Source of the DNA: Diphasiastrum complanatum | Taxonomy: Eukaryota > Streptophyta > Lycopodiopsida > Lycopodiales > Lycopodiaceae | DNA: 64,000 bases | NCBI GenBank assembly: GCA_029204225.1 | Contig: CM055111.1 | Span: forward strand, 18,825,015 to 18,889,014 | Reading direction: 5' to 3' | In this document: piece after piece, positions 33,405-45,205 of the stretch | Layout of the letters: each line of letters begins with the position of its first letter | Position numbering within the stretch: position 1 is the first letter of the stretch | The notes under the pieces: generated by a model | Database searches by the model: none | Told to the model about the DNA's origin: nothing | What the model saw: only the letters and a program-made list of their open reading frames with translations | Program-made: the position numbers and the translations under genes

Positions 33405-34370
33405 CAAATGAGTAAAGATGGTGCACTTCTCACTTCTTTGTTGGCATATGGAGATGACAAGAGGGTGATCTACACCGCCAATATTGATGGTGAGTGTGCA
33501 ATCAAAGGGATTGGCACAATTCCTATTTCTCTCTCTACAAATAGAAATGTTCATTTTAAGGATGTTTTGTTCATTCTATTTATTACCAAGAATTTACTTA
33601 GTGTGAGTCAATTGCTAAGTAAAGGCCTCAAAGTTGAGTTTGATGGAGATGCTTGTATGATCAAAAGGAAGGATATCTTGATTGAAAAAGGTAAAAAACA
33701 AGAAAAGTTGTTCAAACTAGCTACTTGTATTATTGCTAACCAAGTTGGATGTGTTGCAAGAGAGCAAATACCTATTCAAGAGGTTTGTCATAAGACACCT
33801 CAACTTCAAGTTATTGGAGGTAATGGCTAGGAAGCAAGTTGTGATTTGTCTTCTAAGTTCCTTAAGTAGCATCAATCATGTTTGTGAGCCTTGTGCTTTG
33901 TCAAAGTCTCATAGACAACCTTATACTAGATCTACATCTATATCTATAAAGCCTTTTCAAGTTGTACATTCGAATATTCATCAAATTAGCAATAGTGGAG
34001 CTAAGATGTATGTAACTTTCATTGATGATTTTAGTAGATTTTGTTGGATGTATCTACTAAAGAGCAAAGATGAAGTGTATGATGTCTTTGTTAAGTTCAA
34101 GAATGCAAGGGAGAATCAATTTTCCACAAGGATCAAGTGCTTAAGGGCTGACAATGGTGGAGAGTACATATCTACCAAGTTCAAGGCCTTTGGTGATGAG
34201 CATGGGATCAAGAGGCAGTATACAACACTAAGGACCCCACAACAAAATGGAGTGGCTAAAAAGAAGAATAGGACTTTATGTGAAAGTGCCAAAGCCATGA
34301 GGTTAAGTGCTAAACTTGATAAGCCATTTGGGGATCAAGCATTGTTGTGCGCTGATTTCTATTGGAAATT
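33405..34370 (+). pseudogene. Copia A fragment: post-protease to integrase core
   Basis: Close relative of residues about 317-634 of the intact copia ORF at 56794-60744. Reads SLLAYGDDKRVIYTANIDGECAIKGIGTIPIS, then, after frame breaks, HVCEPCALSKSH, MYVTFIDDFSRFCWMYLLKSKDEVYD, CLRADNGGEYIS and TPQQNGVAKKKNRTLCESAKAM. The third integrase catalytic Glu (NGVAER in the intact copy) is Lys here. It ends where the related protein reads DALLCANF. Sequence after 34370 is unrelated. Confidence 0.9.
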
Positions 34371-34960
34371 AAGCCCACAATTGCCTCCTTGGTTAATGAC
34401 TAATTTCTATTTCATGATTCTTCCTGCATGTTTATTGATCATTGATCTAGGGTCAGGTGAAACCAACTTTGGTTCTACGTCTGCTTATCTGATACCTGTA
34501 GGAATCACAAATTTAGACAACCAATTTATTTGAAGAATGTCTACAACGGGCTTCCGGTTGATCTCCAGCAAAGGAGGGTAACCAATCCTATCATAATTTC
34601 AAGTTCATGTTAAGCTCAATAACTTGAAGTCATTGAATACTTGGCCATCTTCACGAAATTAACATTAAGAACAAGTCTGCAGAAATACATTACTTTTTCG
34701 ACAGTTTGCAGAAATACATTATGTTTTCAACAGCTTCGGCTTTTTCTCATTTCTTCGATATGCGACACTTGCATAGTTCAAAAGTTTAGCTTGTGCAGTT
34801 CAAAAGTTTAACTATTTTCAACACCTTCGGCTTTTTTGCATTTTTCCGAAAAATGCGAAGAGAGAGAAAATTTCCAAAGGTCATCTACTTTCATGAGTTA
34901 AACTGTTTTCAAGACATCTTTGTCTTTTTAAGGGCACCTTCGGCTTCTTGCAAAAAATGT

Positions 34961-35002
<42 letters not shown>

Positions 35003-35480
35003 AAGAGAGAGAAAGAAAAATCTCGAAGGTCGTCTAAAATAAACGAGGAACGTTCCAGTGACGTCCTCGTCCGCATCAACGATAATGAACGATAATGATT
35101 CATTGACCGTATATACTATGCATAGTTGTCACAAAAGCCATGTACTTTCAAGTACAACAACTTTCCTAATTAGGTGACAAGCATTCAATGTAATTAATAC
35201 ACGAATGCGGAGGACATAGTTCAAAAAAGATAATCTTTGTTACTCTACGGAGCGGACAAACACACCTCTAGAAATTACAAATGCATCGCTCCATTGAATA
35301 GCTTCAACCAATATATGAGTTACACGTATGTACTTTATACCTTACTAAGGTAAATTTAACTATGAGTTTAAATTACTCTAGTTTAAGATTGCGATTCAAA
35401 TCTAGTCGATTCGTGTAAGTGACTTGTTAGTGCATCGTCCTTGTAAATAAAACTTCAAATACATAACTAATAGACCTTCA
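34371..35480. other. Intergenic stretch with short repeats and (GT)n(GA)n
   Basis: 34640-34930 holds loosely repeated phrases ('cagaaatacatta', 'gttcaaaagttta', 'caccttcggctttt'). A compound (GT)n(GA)n tract lies at 34959-35013. No gene is supported. Confidence 0.5.
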
Positions 35481-35481
35481 A

Positions 35482-37140
35482 TTATATTTGAATTCGATCC
35501 CTATTTACAATGTACATTGTAATGGCCAAAATGGACCTAACACATATTCCCCGGTGGAAAAACACTAGTTCCACTGAGTGTCGAGTCTGGGTCTTCTTCA
35601 TCTTCTTTCTTCGTTTAACCTCCTTGCTGTAATGCTCACTGTCATTCTCGTCGGATGTACGTACCCCCAAGAAATGACTTACAGGTTCACTATTTTCTTG
35701 TGAATCAATGGTAAGCAATTTAAATTCACTGGCTATTTTCTTTGACCACGACATTTCTATCAATGTTGTTGCAGTTGCGACGATGTCTAGTTTCGTGTTT
35801 CTGGTACTATCATGGCTAGTCCATGCCAAATAGGTTGGAGCAGCAGATTTTGTTTTTCATCCATAACACTGGATACTAACCGTGGTCTATTAGCATTGTC
35901 TTTTCCAGCCATTCAGTGGTTATCATCGTATAGCGTTTGTTGACAAACAACTCTCGTGTCTATTGTATAGCAATCACAACAAAGTCCATGAATTGGAAAG
36001 CATCGTGAGTGTGGAAATTTTGAGTTGCTTGTCAATTTTCTCTTGGAAACCCTCTTCTCATCAGTAATATAGCTTCCATAATAATGGGTATGTGATATTT
36101 ATATGCCTTGCCACCGTAGCATACACCGCATCAAACTTGTTACAAGATCTTGCTGCCCATGTTGTAAACCTTGCGCTTCTTAATGGTTTGATAGTGCAAG
36201 TCATTATGTATCGGTAAGGCATGTTCGACTTCATATACATATATCTTCATCCAGCCTTGTAAGAATGCCCAAGCCAAAATCATTTGTTCTTTCAACTCCA
36301 AATTCTGCCAGAACTCATATAACTCACATAGCTCCCATGGCTCATCTCACTCTTCTGTTGTGATATCCACCTTTGACAAGAACAAATAGTCAATATTCCA
36401 TGCATGTTCGATGTTGCGTTGATGTATCCAAGGCTGTAAAGCCTTGTACGTGCTGTTTACCTTCCTTCCCAATCTTGTTCTAGGCCTTTTCGCCCGACGT
36501 GGTACAACCATCAGGGATTGATTTTCTATTGACTTTCCCATAGCTTGGCTATGTTGGTATTGACTTGTATCCACTTGCACGGAATCTCATCTAAGTTTGA
36601 GTTGATCTATCAAATCTGCAATGTTCTTCAATAAGCCCTTTGCCTCTTAGGTAATTTCTACCACTCTATTTCTTTGTCTTGAAGTGTGCCTTGTAAGTCA
36701 GACAAGTGTTGTTTTAAGTGCTGCACATCTGTCATAGATTGTTGTAGGTTTGCCTGCTCTTGAACTGCTTCTGGATGCGACAATCAATTATTGCAATGGT
36801 GTGCCACCGATAACAACCCTCGTGTTCAACTAATTTCTTTTCCAGTTGCATGTTCTCCTCTTGCAAATATCCCTGCTCTTCCACAAACTGTTCCAGTTTG
36901 TCCATGACATGGGTGTGTAGAATATTCTTTGTCCATTCCTTGAGTCTCGTGTTGTCACTACGGACTGGTCCACTTGTAGTGATGCTATCGAGTTGGGTTT
37001 GTAATAAATCCCTCTCATATTCAATCACATGTATGTTTTCATTCCACCGGCTTCTCTCTAGAGTTTTGTTATTCTCTCAAAACATTGTGCATTGCGATCT
37101 AACAACGCTTTATTCTCCTCATCCCTTCTTGTGAGCTTAT
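35482..37140 (-). pseudogene. Unrecognised coiled-coil relic
   Basis: Blocks on the minus strand: 36732-37028, a Leu/Glu/Gln-rich coiled coil (LLQTQLDSITTS, NILHTHVMDKLEQFVEEQGYLQEENMQLEKKL); 36347-36580, basic (RRAKRPRTRLGRKVN, PWIHQRNIEHAWNIDYLFL); and 35482-35829 (ASEFKLLTIDSQENSEPVSHFLGV). Stops and frame changes separate them. I do not recognise the family. A copia B fragment lies immediately above it on the same strand, so it may be part of a composite or captured sequence. Confidence 0.3.
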
Positions 37141-37214
37141 CCTGTAATCCGCTTATACGTACTTCTCTCTCTTATAGTTGTGTCTGGTAATTCGCCCTTC
37201 TTCTTCTACAATTC

Positions 37215-37775
37215 TTAAGCGTTTTGTTCGTTGAACATACAGAGTATGCAATACGAAACCTGCCCTTCTAACCATTGGTAACTTTTAACAAATTCCATAC
37301 CAGATCGTAGACCTGGAGAAAAGTCGTTAGCGGTGTGTAGAAATGTCCGAATGTTGTCATCATCATGGTATTTCAATTCTTCGAATGTAGAAGCTGAGTT
37401 TCCTAGCACAAATCTTGTTGGCGCTCTTCATTCTCTTGTTGATCTTCTAGGAGATCCTTCTGGTACTGCAATGCTCTTGTCTTTATCTGTTTTGCTAGGC
37501 CCAGAACCAATTCGATTTACAGGTGTTGTAGCAATAGGCTGGCATGCAAATCTTTCTTCATCTGATTCGTCGCTCGAATGAGGTGCGACTTGAACATCTT
37601 CGTCTGAGTGTTCATCCTCTGCTCTCTCTGTCACAGTTCGTAGATCCTAGTATTGTCTTTCAAGGAATTCATAACTGACAGGATTATTGTTGGCCATTGT
37701 TCTGCTCTCATCAAATTTGACGTCTCTGATTGTCTTCACTGTGTTTATCTCTGGCACATAGATTCTCTAAAAATA
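37215..37775 (-). pseudogene. Copia B fragment: integrase end and linker
   Basis: The minus strand reads RIYVPEINTVKTIRDVKFDESRTMA, then EDEHSDEDVQVAPHSSDESDEERF and GSGPSKTDKDKSIAVPEGSPRRSTR, then RFVLGNSASTFEE. This parallels the linker of the copia copy at 43.7-44.1 kb (GSGPSGANKDKDIVVLGGSPRSSTR...). It stops short of reverse transcriptase and runs into unrelated sequence. Confidence 0.8.
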
Positions 37776-38480
37776 AGTATTTACCTTGCATCGATTCTTA
37801 GACATTAATGACATGTTTTATTCAAGAAATTTGTACTTTCATACATTTTCAAGAGAATGGCTAGGCCTTTGTGAAGCATATAGCATAACTTTCTTGCTTT
37901 TCCTTCTTATGTCCCCATCAAGAAAACTTGGCAGTGTACCACAATTTTCTTGTGCCAACAACCCAATTATTGGCTGCCACTTAGCACATGAGCCTTGTGA
38001 CATCTAGGCATTGGATGTCCTCATAGAATTTATGACCAAAGTCCACTAGTATAAAAACTTTCACAAATTAAGTAACCTTTATTGGATGTCATGCAAAGTC
38101 CAGTAGATTACAAAATCTCAAAATAAACATGTAACAAAATTCACACTTAGACATCAAACTCGAAAAGGGGTCTTAGGCCTTCAACATGGTTGGGCCTTCC
38201 TTGCTCAAGGGTTCCACAGCCCTTGGGGACCTAGAGCAAAGGTCCTCTCACATTGTAAATTTGTAACTACCTTTGCTTATACAAAATTAATTAAAAGATA
38301 GAAGAGTATCATAAATTAAGCTTAAAACGGACAAAATTTACTTATATGTCACATTTGTGTGTCGGACTTGCAAGAAAGAAATAGACGCGAGATAATATCT
38401 TTGAAATAGCGCATTGTAACATGGCACTGAGGCTTCAGGCTTGTACCTATCATACGTACAAGCCCTTCCATGCTGATGCT
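37776..38480. other. Intergenic stretch, nothing recognised
   Basis: No open frame of interest on either strand; no microsatellite or clear repeat. Confidence 0.45.
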
Positions 38481-40030
38481 GAAACCGCGTATGCTTCACA
38501 GAACGGCTTGGAGCTGACGCATTTTAGTCTGAGAACATGAACATGTCTTGCTGGGAATGAAAGCAATGGTCAAATGTCTTGTCACATCTGACCTCTTATG
38601 CTCTTGCATGATTCTTAACCTCCATGGCTCAGAACTAATTATAATCACCACTTTCAACTTTCGATTCTAATCAACGTGATTCTGTACTGCGCGATAAATA
38701 ATCAATGGACTGACGGAGATCAGAAGTGAGATGGACGAGAGAGTTTACACACAAATGGCAGGCTTTTGATTCGGATGTGCCTAGGGGATAGTTGACAGCA
38801 AAGAAGCTTATACAGATCACAGATCAGTGGAAAGCGGATCTTAAAATGCAAATAGAACTTGCACACAATTTCCTGCTCTCCAAGATATTTTAGCAACTTT
38901 TGTCCTCATGCTTCTTAAGACGTAGTGCTAAGAAACTAATCTCGTTAGAAAACTAAAAGTGCTACTAATTCTATTTAACTTTTTATATTAAGGAGGCTTT
39001 GAGCCTTTGGCCCAAGTTTCCGCCCACGAGTGGGGCAGGGAAGCGAATGGAATCTGAGTAGTCAAGCCCAACACACGCACAGTAGACCACCGCACCAAGC
39101 GTGGGCCTATTATATATATCTACTTAGATTGAATTACGCATTTGGCGAACAAAATATTAAGCACTGATCATGCGCCAATATCACAGACATGCTCTTCAGT
39201 GCACAGAAAACATGGAGATCCAACATTTACAGCCGTATTATGAACTTCGGCGCATTGTGGAGGTTTAAAAATGGTGGTAAAGTCGGATAGACAATCCGTG
39301 TTCTCTTGAAATATGACATCTACATCTTTGACAAGCCTCTCAGTTTGAGCAGTATAGAACGGAGATTTTAGTTGAGATATTAACATGACTCCTGGAAGAT
39401 GATCAGCACTGAGGAGCGTCGATGCCAGGACAATTTCCATCAAATAGCCTTCATCTGGCCTGGAAAATTCCTGTCGACGATTCAAATGGCTACTCTGATC
39501 TCTGTTCTGTCTAGTAAGGCCCTGATCATTTTGGTATGGTTGAGAACTATTGGTAAGCTGTTCAGAAGTCATTTTGTTAGTCCACATAGTTGCTAGCAGA
39601 ATCATTGGCGCTCCCACAAGTTCAAGCTCGCTCGGAGATTTGTGTCGGAGAAGTGTAGAGAAAAATGCACCCCAGACCGGAATAGTCATGTAAATCAAAG
39701 TGGCGACGGATGCGTTCACTCCACGCAGAGCTCGTATTTCCAACCAGCTGCAAATTCCACCACAGACGATGCCATTGTAGATTAATGGAAGCCATGGTAA
39801 ATGTTGAGCCAGTGTTGTAAAGTCTAAACCCCAATCACTAGAACTGGTGCATAGGTTGCATATCTCCCAGAAAAAGCTGAGGACAGATAATACGGCCGAC
39901 TGAATGGCATTTAAACGCTTTGCATCCAATGCTTTAGCGATTCCAAAGACTTCTGATCGAAATATTTGCAGAGCAGAAATTAATGAACTCGCGAAAACCC
40001 ACGGGTTTCCACGTTGTGGAATAATGATGC
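38481..40030. repeat. Segmental duplication, source-like copy (partner 63062-63841)
   Basis: 38481-38689 and 39408-40017 align with 63062-63841, both in the coding exon and in the downstream non-coding part (for example 'tcttgctgggaatgaaagcaatgg'). The middle (38690-39411) is missing from the partner, whose join carries a shared ACTG. Confidence 0.85.
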
Positions 40031-40855
40031 CTTTCCACCCTGAACCTTCTTCCTCCAGGACACCCATACCTAACAGGGAAAATCGAAGTTTGATTATTGA
40101 CTTTAACCGCTCATCTGGGATAGGTTATCGACACCTCCAGAAAGACCATGCACTGAATGCCTTTTACCATGTAGTACATCTGAGAGCTTCTACTAATTAA
40201 CTGCCTGAATGACTAGATATTTGATAGCTGATATTAGATAGATTACCAGATAGTGCTATAAAGGTAGAAAGCCACTTGACTCCAGTTACTGACCGGCCAG
40301 CGCAAAGTTTCATCAAGGGAACAAGCATCACCTGCTATCCATGCATTGTTAGCTTGAAGGAGAGAAAGACATGTAAACAAAAGTTTTGTGTCTTCGAATT
40401 TTTATATGAAATGATGGAAAGACTTTTGTAAAAAGACAAAACCGCAAGATCATAACGATAGAGATAATCAAACAATAATCTATCGAACCCATATAACTCC
40501 ATCTGCGATCTACATCGGCTGCGACATAGGTAAATTTCTTCGACAATCTTGCAAGGGAATTAGATCTGTGGCAAGAGTAGTTGAGTATAGGATATTGTGC
40601 TTGGTGGAGACGAGAAGCTACAACACATTTCCTGTTTGCCACACACGGCCTGTCATTGTACACAGAGTAACTATCAATAACACGTGTAGAGCTAGAAGCT
40701 GATGTATAAGACGAAACGTTATTTATTCTTTTTCTTCGTACGAGACATTGTATAACAAGATCTCGAACTGAACACTTAAGCCGAGTGCCAGATATCGAAG
40801 TGCGTCGAAAATAATGTTTTGGAGCAAAAGTCACGGCATTTAATTGCAGAAACAT
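39168..40855 (-). CDS. EamA/DMT-family transporter, probably plastid type, possibly incomplete
   Basis: Last exon 40068-39168 follows a TGTTAG acceptor and encodes the second EamA repeat: GNPWVFASSLISALQIFRSEVFGI, LIYNGIVCGGICSWLEIRALRGVNASVATLIYMTIPVWGAFFSTLL, then ELVGAPMILLATMWTNK and a hydrophilic tail of about 120 residues. A short exon before it (about 40239-40330, after ATAGCAG, ending before GTAATC) reads MLVPLMKLCAGRSVTGVKWLSTFIALSG and joins in frame. The ORF 40349-40855 starts MFLQLNAVTFAPKHYFRR and is Ser/Arg-rich with few acids, like a plastid transit peptide. Exons for the first four or so membrane spans are not visible, so the gene is either broken or carries unrecognised exons. 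The transported substrate is unknown. Confidence 0.65.
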
Positions 40856-41900
40856 TCCCTACTTCTTAAAAGCACCCAAACTCGTTCGACGTGCAGCTTA
40901 TATGACAGCAGAGCCAAATTGAGTGCTTCAAACTTTTCCCGCATAAAGAATTAATCTGCTTTACAACTCTACGAACAAGCCCTACGTGTTCTTCACTTAT
41001 TATACAGTCAGTTGGATGTATTTTGGAGATCAACCTTTGATGAGCTAGTTGTTTTTTTTATCTGCCAGTGATAAAATGTCTGATATTTAGTCAATTATCA
41101 AGCGATGACTTGATTTGTTGAAACAAGAAGTCATGCAAAATATCTAAGCTTTGTATGTACTGTATGAAAGCATTCACAATGTCCTGCGACGATCTACACT
41201 TATACAGGTTTGAAGATCGATCCAGCAATAACTATACATGTATGTCTGATCTTCTTATATTCTCGATCAAGCAAGAAGGCTTGTGTTGCACGTAGCTCAA
41301 AAGTCCAGAGTTCAGAGTCGGCTGTGACTATGTCTCACGAGTCTCCTCGTATGCGATTCCCGAATCCCATGGGATCCGAAATATTCTTCCACAAAACTGA
41401 TGGCAGGCATTGCTGCAGGGCCCAGTCGTGCAATTCTGAACAAGGGCGAGAATAGCCGGTGGAGATTCGAGAATAGGAATAGCGAATGACTGAATAGCAA
41501 TAATAATAATATCTGACGTGACCTGTGCAAGCATACAACACCGTCCGTGAGGCAGCTGCGTGGCGTTGGTGCTTAGACAGTAGTCCTCTCACTTGGACTC
41601 ATGAAAGGAAATTAGGAAACCGACTCCCTAAATATTTCTTATGTGAGAGGTCGGTCCGCGTCGGAGGCTGGAGCCCGAGGTCTTAGCGTCGTGGCCCTTT
41701 GCAGCCAAAAAAGAGGAGTCCGAGAAGATTCGTATTGAATTAGAGAGTCTATCAAAAAGAATTGGAAGAAGCCTCACACACAAAAACCCGTTGCTTCTAG
41801 GAGCTTCTACTACATGTGGCATCCAAGATTTTGAAATTGGAGTTATTTAAGCTTACTTTATCCTTTAGGTATTAAAAAAGGATCTGCCCGTCACACTCGG
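40856..41900. other. Upstream region of the transporter; one weak ORF
   Basis: Minus-strand ORF 41328-41534 (AIQSFAIPILESPPAILALVQN then CTTGPCSNACHQFCGR) has a protein-like, Cys-rich composition but no family that I recognise; overlapping ORFs in two other frames weaken it. Otherwise this is the presumed promoter region of the transporter gene. No TATA-type element could be tied to a start. Confidence 0.3.
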
Positions 41901-42890
41901 GTGTACTCGGTAGAGTTGTTGATTGCCACCAAAAAGGTGAAGTCTTGAATCCCGACCACTATGCTATGTAGTAACATCTAAGGAGGCTAGCTTTGTAAAT
42001 GGCATTGCCAAGTTGTATATGTTGTAACTAGTTGCTTAATATGTATGCAAAAAAAAAAATTCATTTTAGCAACATAATTTCATCATAAAATTATGGTGAG
42101 TTTGTCAAGTGAAGTTGTAACTAAAGAGTGATCTTACTAAGTGTAAAATAAAAGGATCTTTCTCAAGCATAAAATTTAAAGGATAATGATGAAATCCTTT
42201 ATTCATGGCTGAAATTTTTAAATTAGGTTTCCCTCCAATTTGTTTATAGGTTTTTAAAAAAATTTGCCTTCAAAATCTTGCGTCCCAAATTTTTTGCCGA
42301 TAAACAAACATTTTTTCTCATGTGAGGTCATTTTCAAGTTTCATAAAGATTTCATCATATGTCAAGAAAGTAGGTGACCAATTTCACTTTCCATAATATG
42401 GTGGCCAAATTTTACAATTATCTTATGTTCACACAATGTGGCGAACATGAATTGCATACATAATTTTTTTGAGAAATCAAGATTTTTACAATGCAGAAAT
42501 ATTGCATCTACTACATGTAAAAGACGTAAACTCAACAAGAACTTGTCAAAATCACTTATGTAAGTTGATTTATTGTTCCAGTCCGTGCAACAGTCGTACA
42601 ACAACGATACTCACACGTGGGACCTCATACATATAAGAAAAATAGCATTCTATACACAATAATCCATTATTATATCATCACTAAAATGCAAAAATGGATG
42701 TAGAACCCCAAAGAGATATTCCATAAGAATGAATGAGAGAAGAATAAGAGAGATGAAATGCTCCCATGCTTGTAGACTATTTATAATAGCCTTTTGTCCT
42801 ATTTGGATGCTCTTACTCAAGCTTATCAACTTATGGAAGGTTCTAGATCTCTTCCAAACCCTAAATCTAAGCCACAACCTAAAATGTATC
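41901..42890. other. Intergenic stretch, nothing recognised
   Basis: AT-rich with an A run near 42050. No gene or repeat boundary is supported. Confidence 0.45.
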
Positions 42891-42894
42891 TGCT

Positions 42895-43258
42895 GATGTC
42901 ATACCATCAGATCAGAAATCTGTACTTCTGGGTACTTGCATGATCCTGCTGGTACTCTTTCGAGCATGTAGGCAGGAGAAGGTTTCGTTTCTGTCGTTGG
43001 TTTTGTTTTGGTCGTTTGCCTTCACTCGTACTGGACCGCAAAAGATTCTCATTCGTGAATCTTTCGTGTTCGCGAACCGTTCGTCTTCGTCTGCTCTGAC
43101 GTTCGTGTTCATAAACCATTCGTCTTCGTTTCCTTTGACTTTTGTGTTCGCGAAACTTTTCGTGCTTTGTGTCTCCAGATCTTCGAGTTCGCGAATGTCT
43201 TCGTCGGGTTGAGGGCTGAAAGCTAGCAAGGCTTTGTAATTAGAAACGTTTTGTTTCT
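42895..43258. repeat. LTR-like sequence of copia B
   Basis: Similar to 13262-13557. It contains at least three TTCGCGAA-type palindromes within repeated 'cgtgttcgcgaa' and 'cgtcttcgt' units, and ends in 'gctttgtaattagaaacgttttg'. It abuts, within a few bases, the interrupted reverse-transcriptase sequence at 43262, which is an inversion breakpoint rather than a normal LTR/primer-site junction. Confidence 0.6.
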
Positions 43259-45200
43259 TCAGGTTGATCCATATAGACCTCTTCGTCTAGCTCGCCATGC
43301 AAGAAGGCTGTCTTCTCGTGCACAATGTGGATCATGAGGTCATAAGTTGCTGCATATGCAAATAACAGACGTAGGGACGGATGTTTGACCACAGGAGAGA
43401 AGGTTTTAGAGTAGTCAATACCATATCTCTGAGAAATTCCTTCGCTACCAGTCTTGCATTGTATTTCATGACATTTCCATCTGGTCCGTATTTGAGCTTG
43501 GAAATCCATTTGCATTTGACAGTCTTACGCTTATATGGTAATGGTTGCAACGTCCATACCTGGTTCTTCCTCATGGACTCCATCTCTTCGTTCATGGCTT
43601 GGATCCATCTGTCCTTCTTTGGAAATTCAATCGCTTCCTCGAAAGTCTGTGGTTCACCACTGAATCCACAGAACTCTTCTGATGTAGAAGCAGAGCTACC
43701 TGGCACGTATCTTGCTGGCGCCCTTCGTGGTCTTGTCGAGCTTCTAGGAGATCCTCCTAGGACAACAATGTCTTTGTCTTTGTTTGCTCCGCTGGGTCCA
43801 GAACCATCTTGGTTTACAGGAATTGTAGAAGTAAGCTACCTCTCGAATCTTTCGTTTTCAGATTCGTCACTCGAACGGGAAGTGACTCAAAAATCTTCAT
43901 TTTTGTGTTCATCTTCTCCTCCCTCTGTCACTGGCGGCAGGTCATAGTCCTGTCTTTTCAGAACTTCATAGCTGACAGGATCGTCATTGGCCATTGTCCT
44001 GCTCTCATCAAATCTGACATCTCTCATTGTTCTCACAGTGTTCGTGTCTGGCATGTAGACTCTGTAGTATGACGAATTGTTGTCATAACCTACTAGAAAT
44101 CCCTGCTCGGCTTTCTCATCAAGCTTCTTTCAAAGCTTATTAGGAATATGTGCATAAGCTGCCCAGCCAAAGATTCTGATGTGAGACAGGTTGGGCTTTC
44201 TACCCCACCATAACTCATGTGGTGTCGTGTGAGGGACACCAAGCTTGTCTGTCTTGTTCAGGATGTATGCGGTTGTAGCTACTGCTTCAGCCCACAGTAC
44301 CCTTGCAGCCTTCGAGTAGGCCATCATGCATCTGACAGCTTCCATCAGGGCCCTGTTCTTTCTTTCTACAACACCATTGTGCTGCGGTGTGTAGGCTCCA
44401 ATCCTTGTATGAATGATGCCACAATCATTGTAGAAGTCAGTAAAGCGATTCGAGATGTATTCATCACCCCGATCTAATCTGATCTACCTAACCTTGATGC
44501 CTGTATATCTCTCAGCCCAATTCACATCTTCTATTAATTTATCAAGTGTTTCAGATTTATTTTGAATAAAATACACTTTGGCGAATTTACTATAATCATC
44601 AATGAAGGTTATATAATATTTTGAACCTCCTATTGAGATCATATTGAAAGGCCCACAGATGTTAGAATGCACTAACTCCAGAATCTTGATCGTTCTGTAG
44701 GAGTCTTTGATGTATGGAGTGCGTGACATCTTACTCTTCAAACATGCATCACAGGTGGTCGAACTGGTTGTATTCGAGATACTGACCCCTGTTATTGCTC
44801 CATGATGGCTTGCTTGGTAAAGTGCCATTGAGTTCATGTGGCAGAGTCTCTTGTGCCACAGAGTGTATGGCGAGTCATCATGAGTCTGATGCACCTGATC
44901 TGCAGGTAGGCATACCTTCAAATGATATAGACTACCTTTCCTTCTGCCTTGAGCGATCAGAGCACTGGTACTAGCATCAACCATGTTGCATGCTTCATCA
45001 AAAAATGTCATACGCATTCCTGCATCTGCTATTCTTGCTACAGAAAGCAAGTCTTGCTACAGTGTAGGCATGAACAGAATGTCTTCGAGTCGTATGTCTC
45101 TGCCATTGGTGTTGATCCACAGTGAACCAATACCGTTCACTTGATGTTTAGATCCATCTCCAAGAACTATGATACTTGAAGGATCTGCACTTCTAAAATC
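43259..45200 (-). pseudogene. Copia B polyprotein, copy 2 (integrase to RT start)
   Basis: Minus-strand order: 45050-44484 (LSVARIADAGMRMTF; LWHKRLCHMNSMALYQ, the pre-integrase zinc region; ELVHSNICGPFNMISIGGSKYYITFIDDYSKFAKVYF), 44345-44130 ([28 protein letters not shown]), linker, then 43706-43240 ([41 protein letters not shown]). Stops and frame changes separate the parts. RT breaks at MDQP, exactly where plus-strand sequence resumes at 47011. Sequence above 45050 repeats copy 1. Confidence 0.9.
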
Positions 45201-45205
45201 AGACA

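Noticed and set aside
41312-41592. Cys-rich minus-strand ORF as a gene upstream of the transporter
   Set aside because: Three frames are open over the same bases and no family is recognised; described only as a weak ORF.
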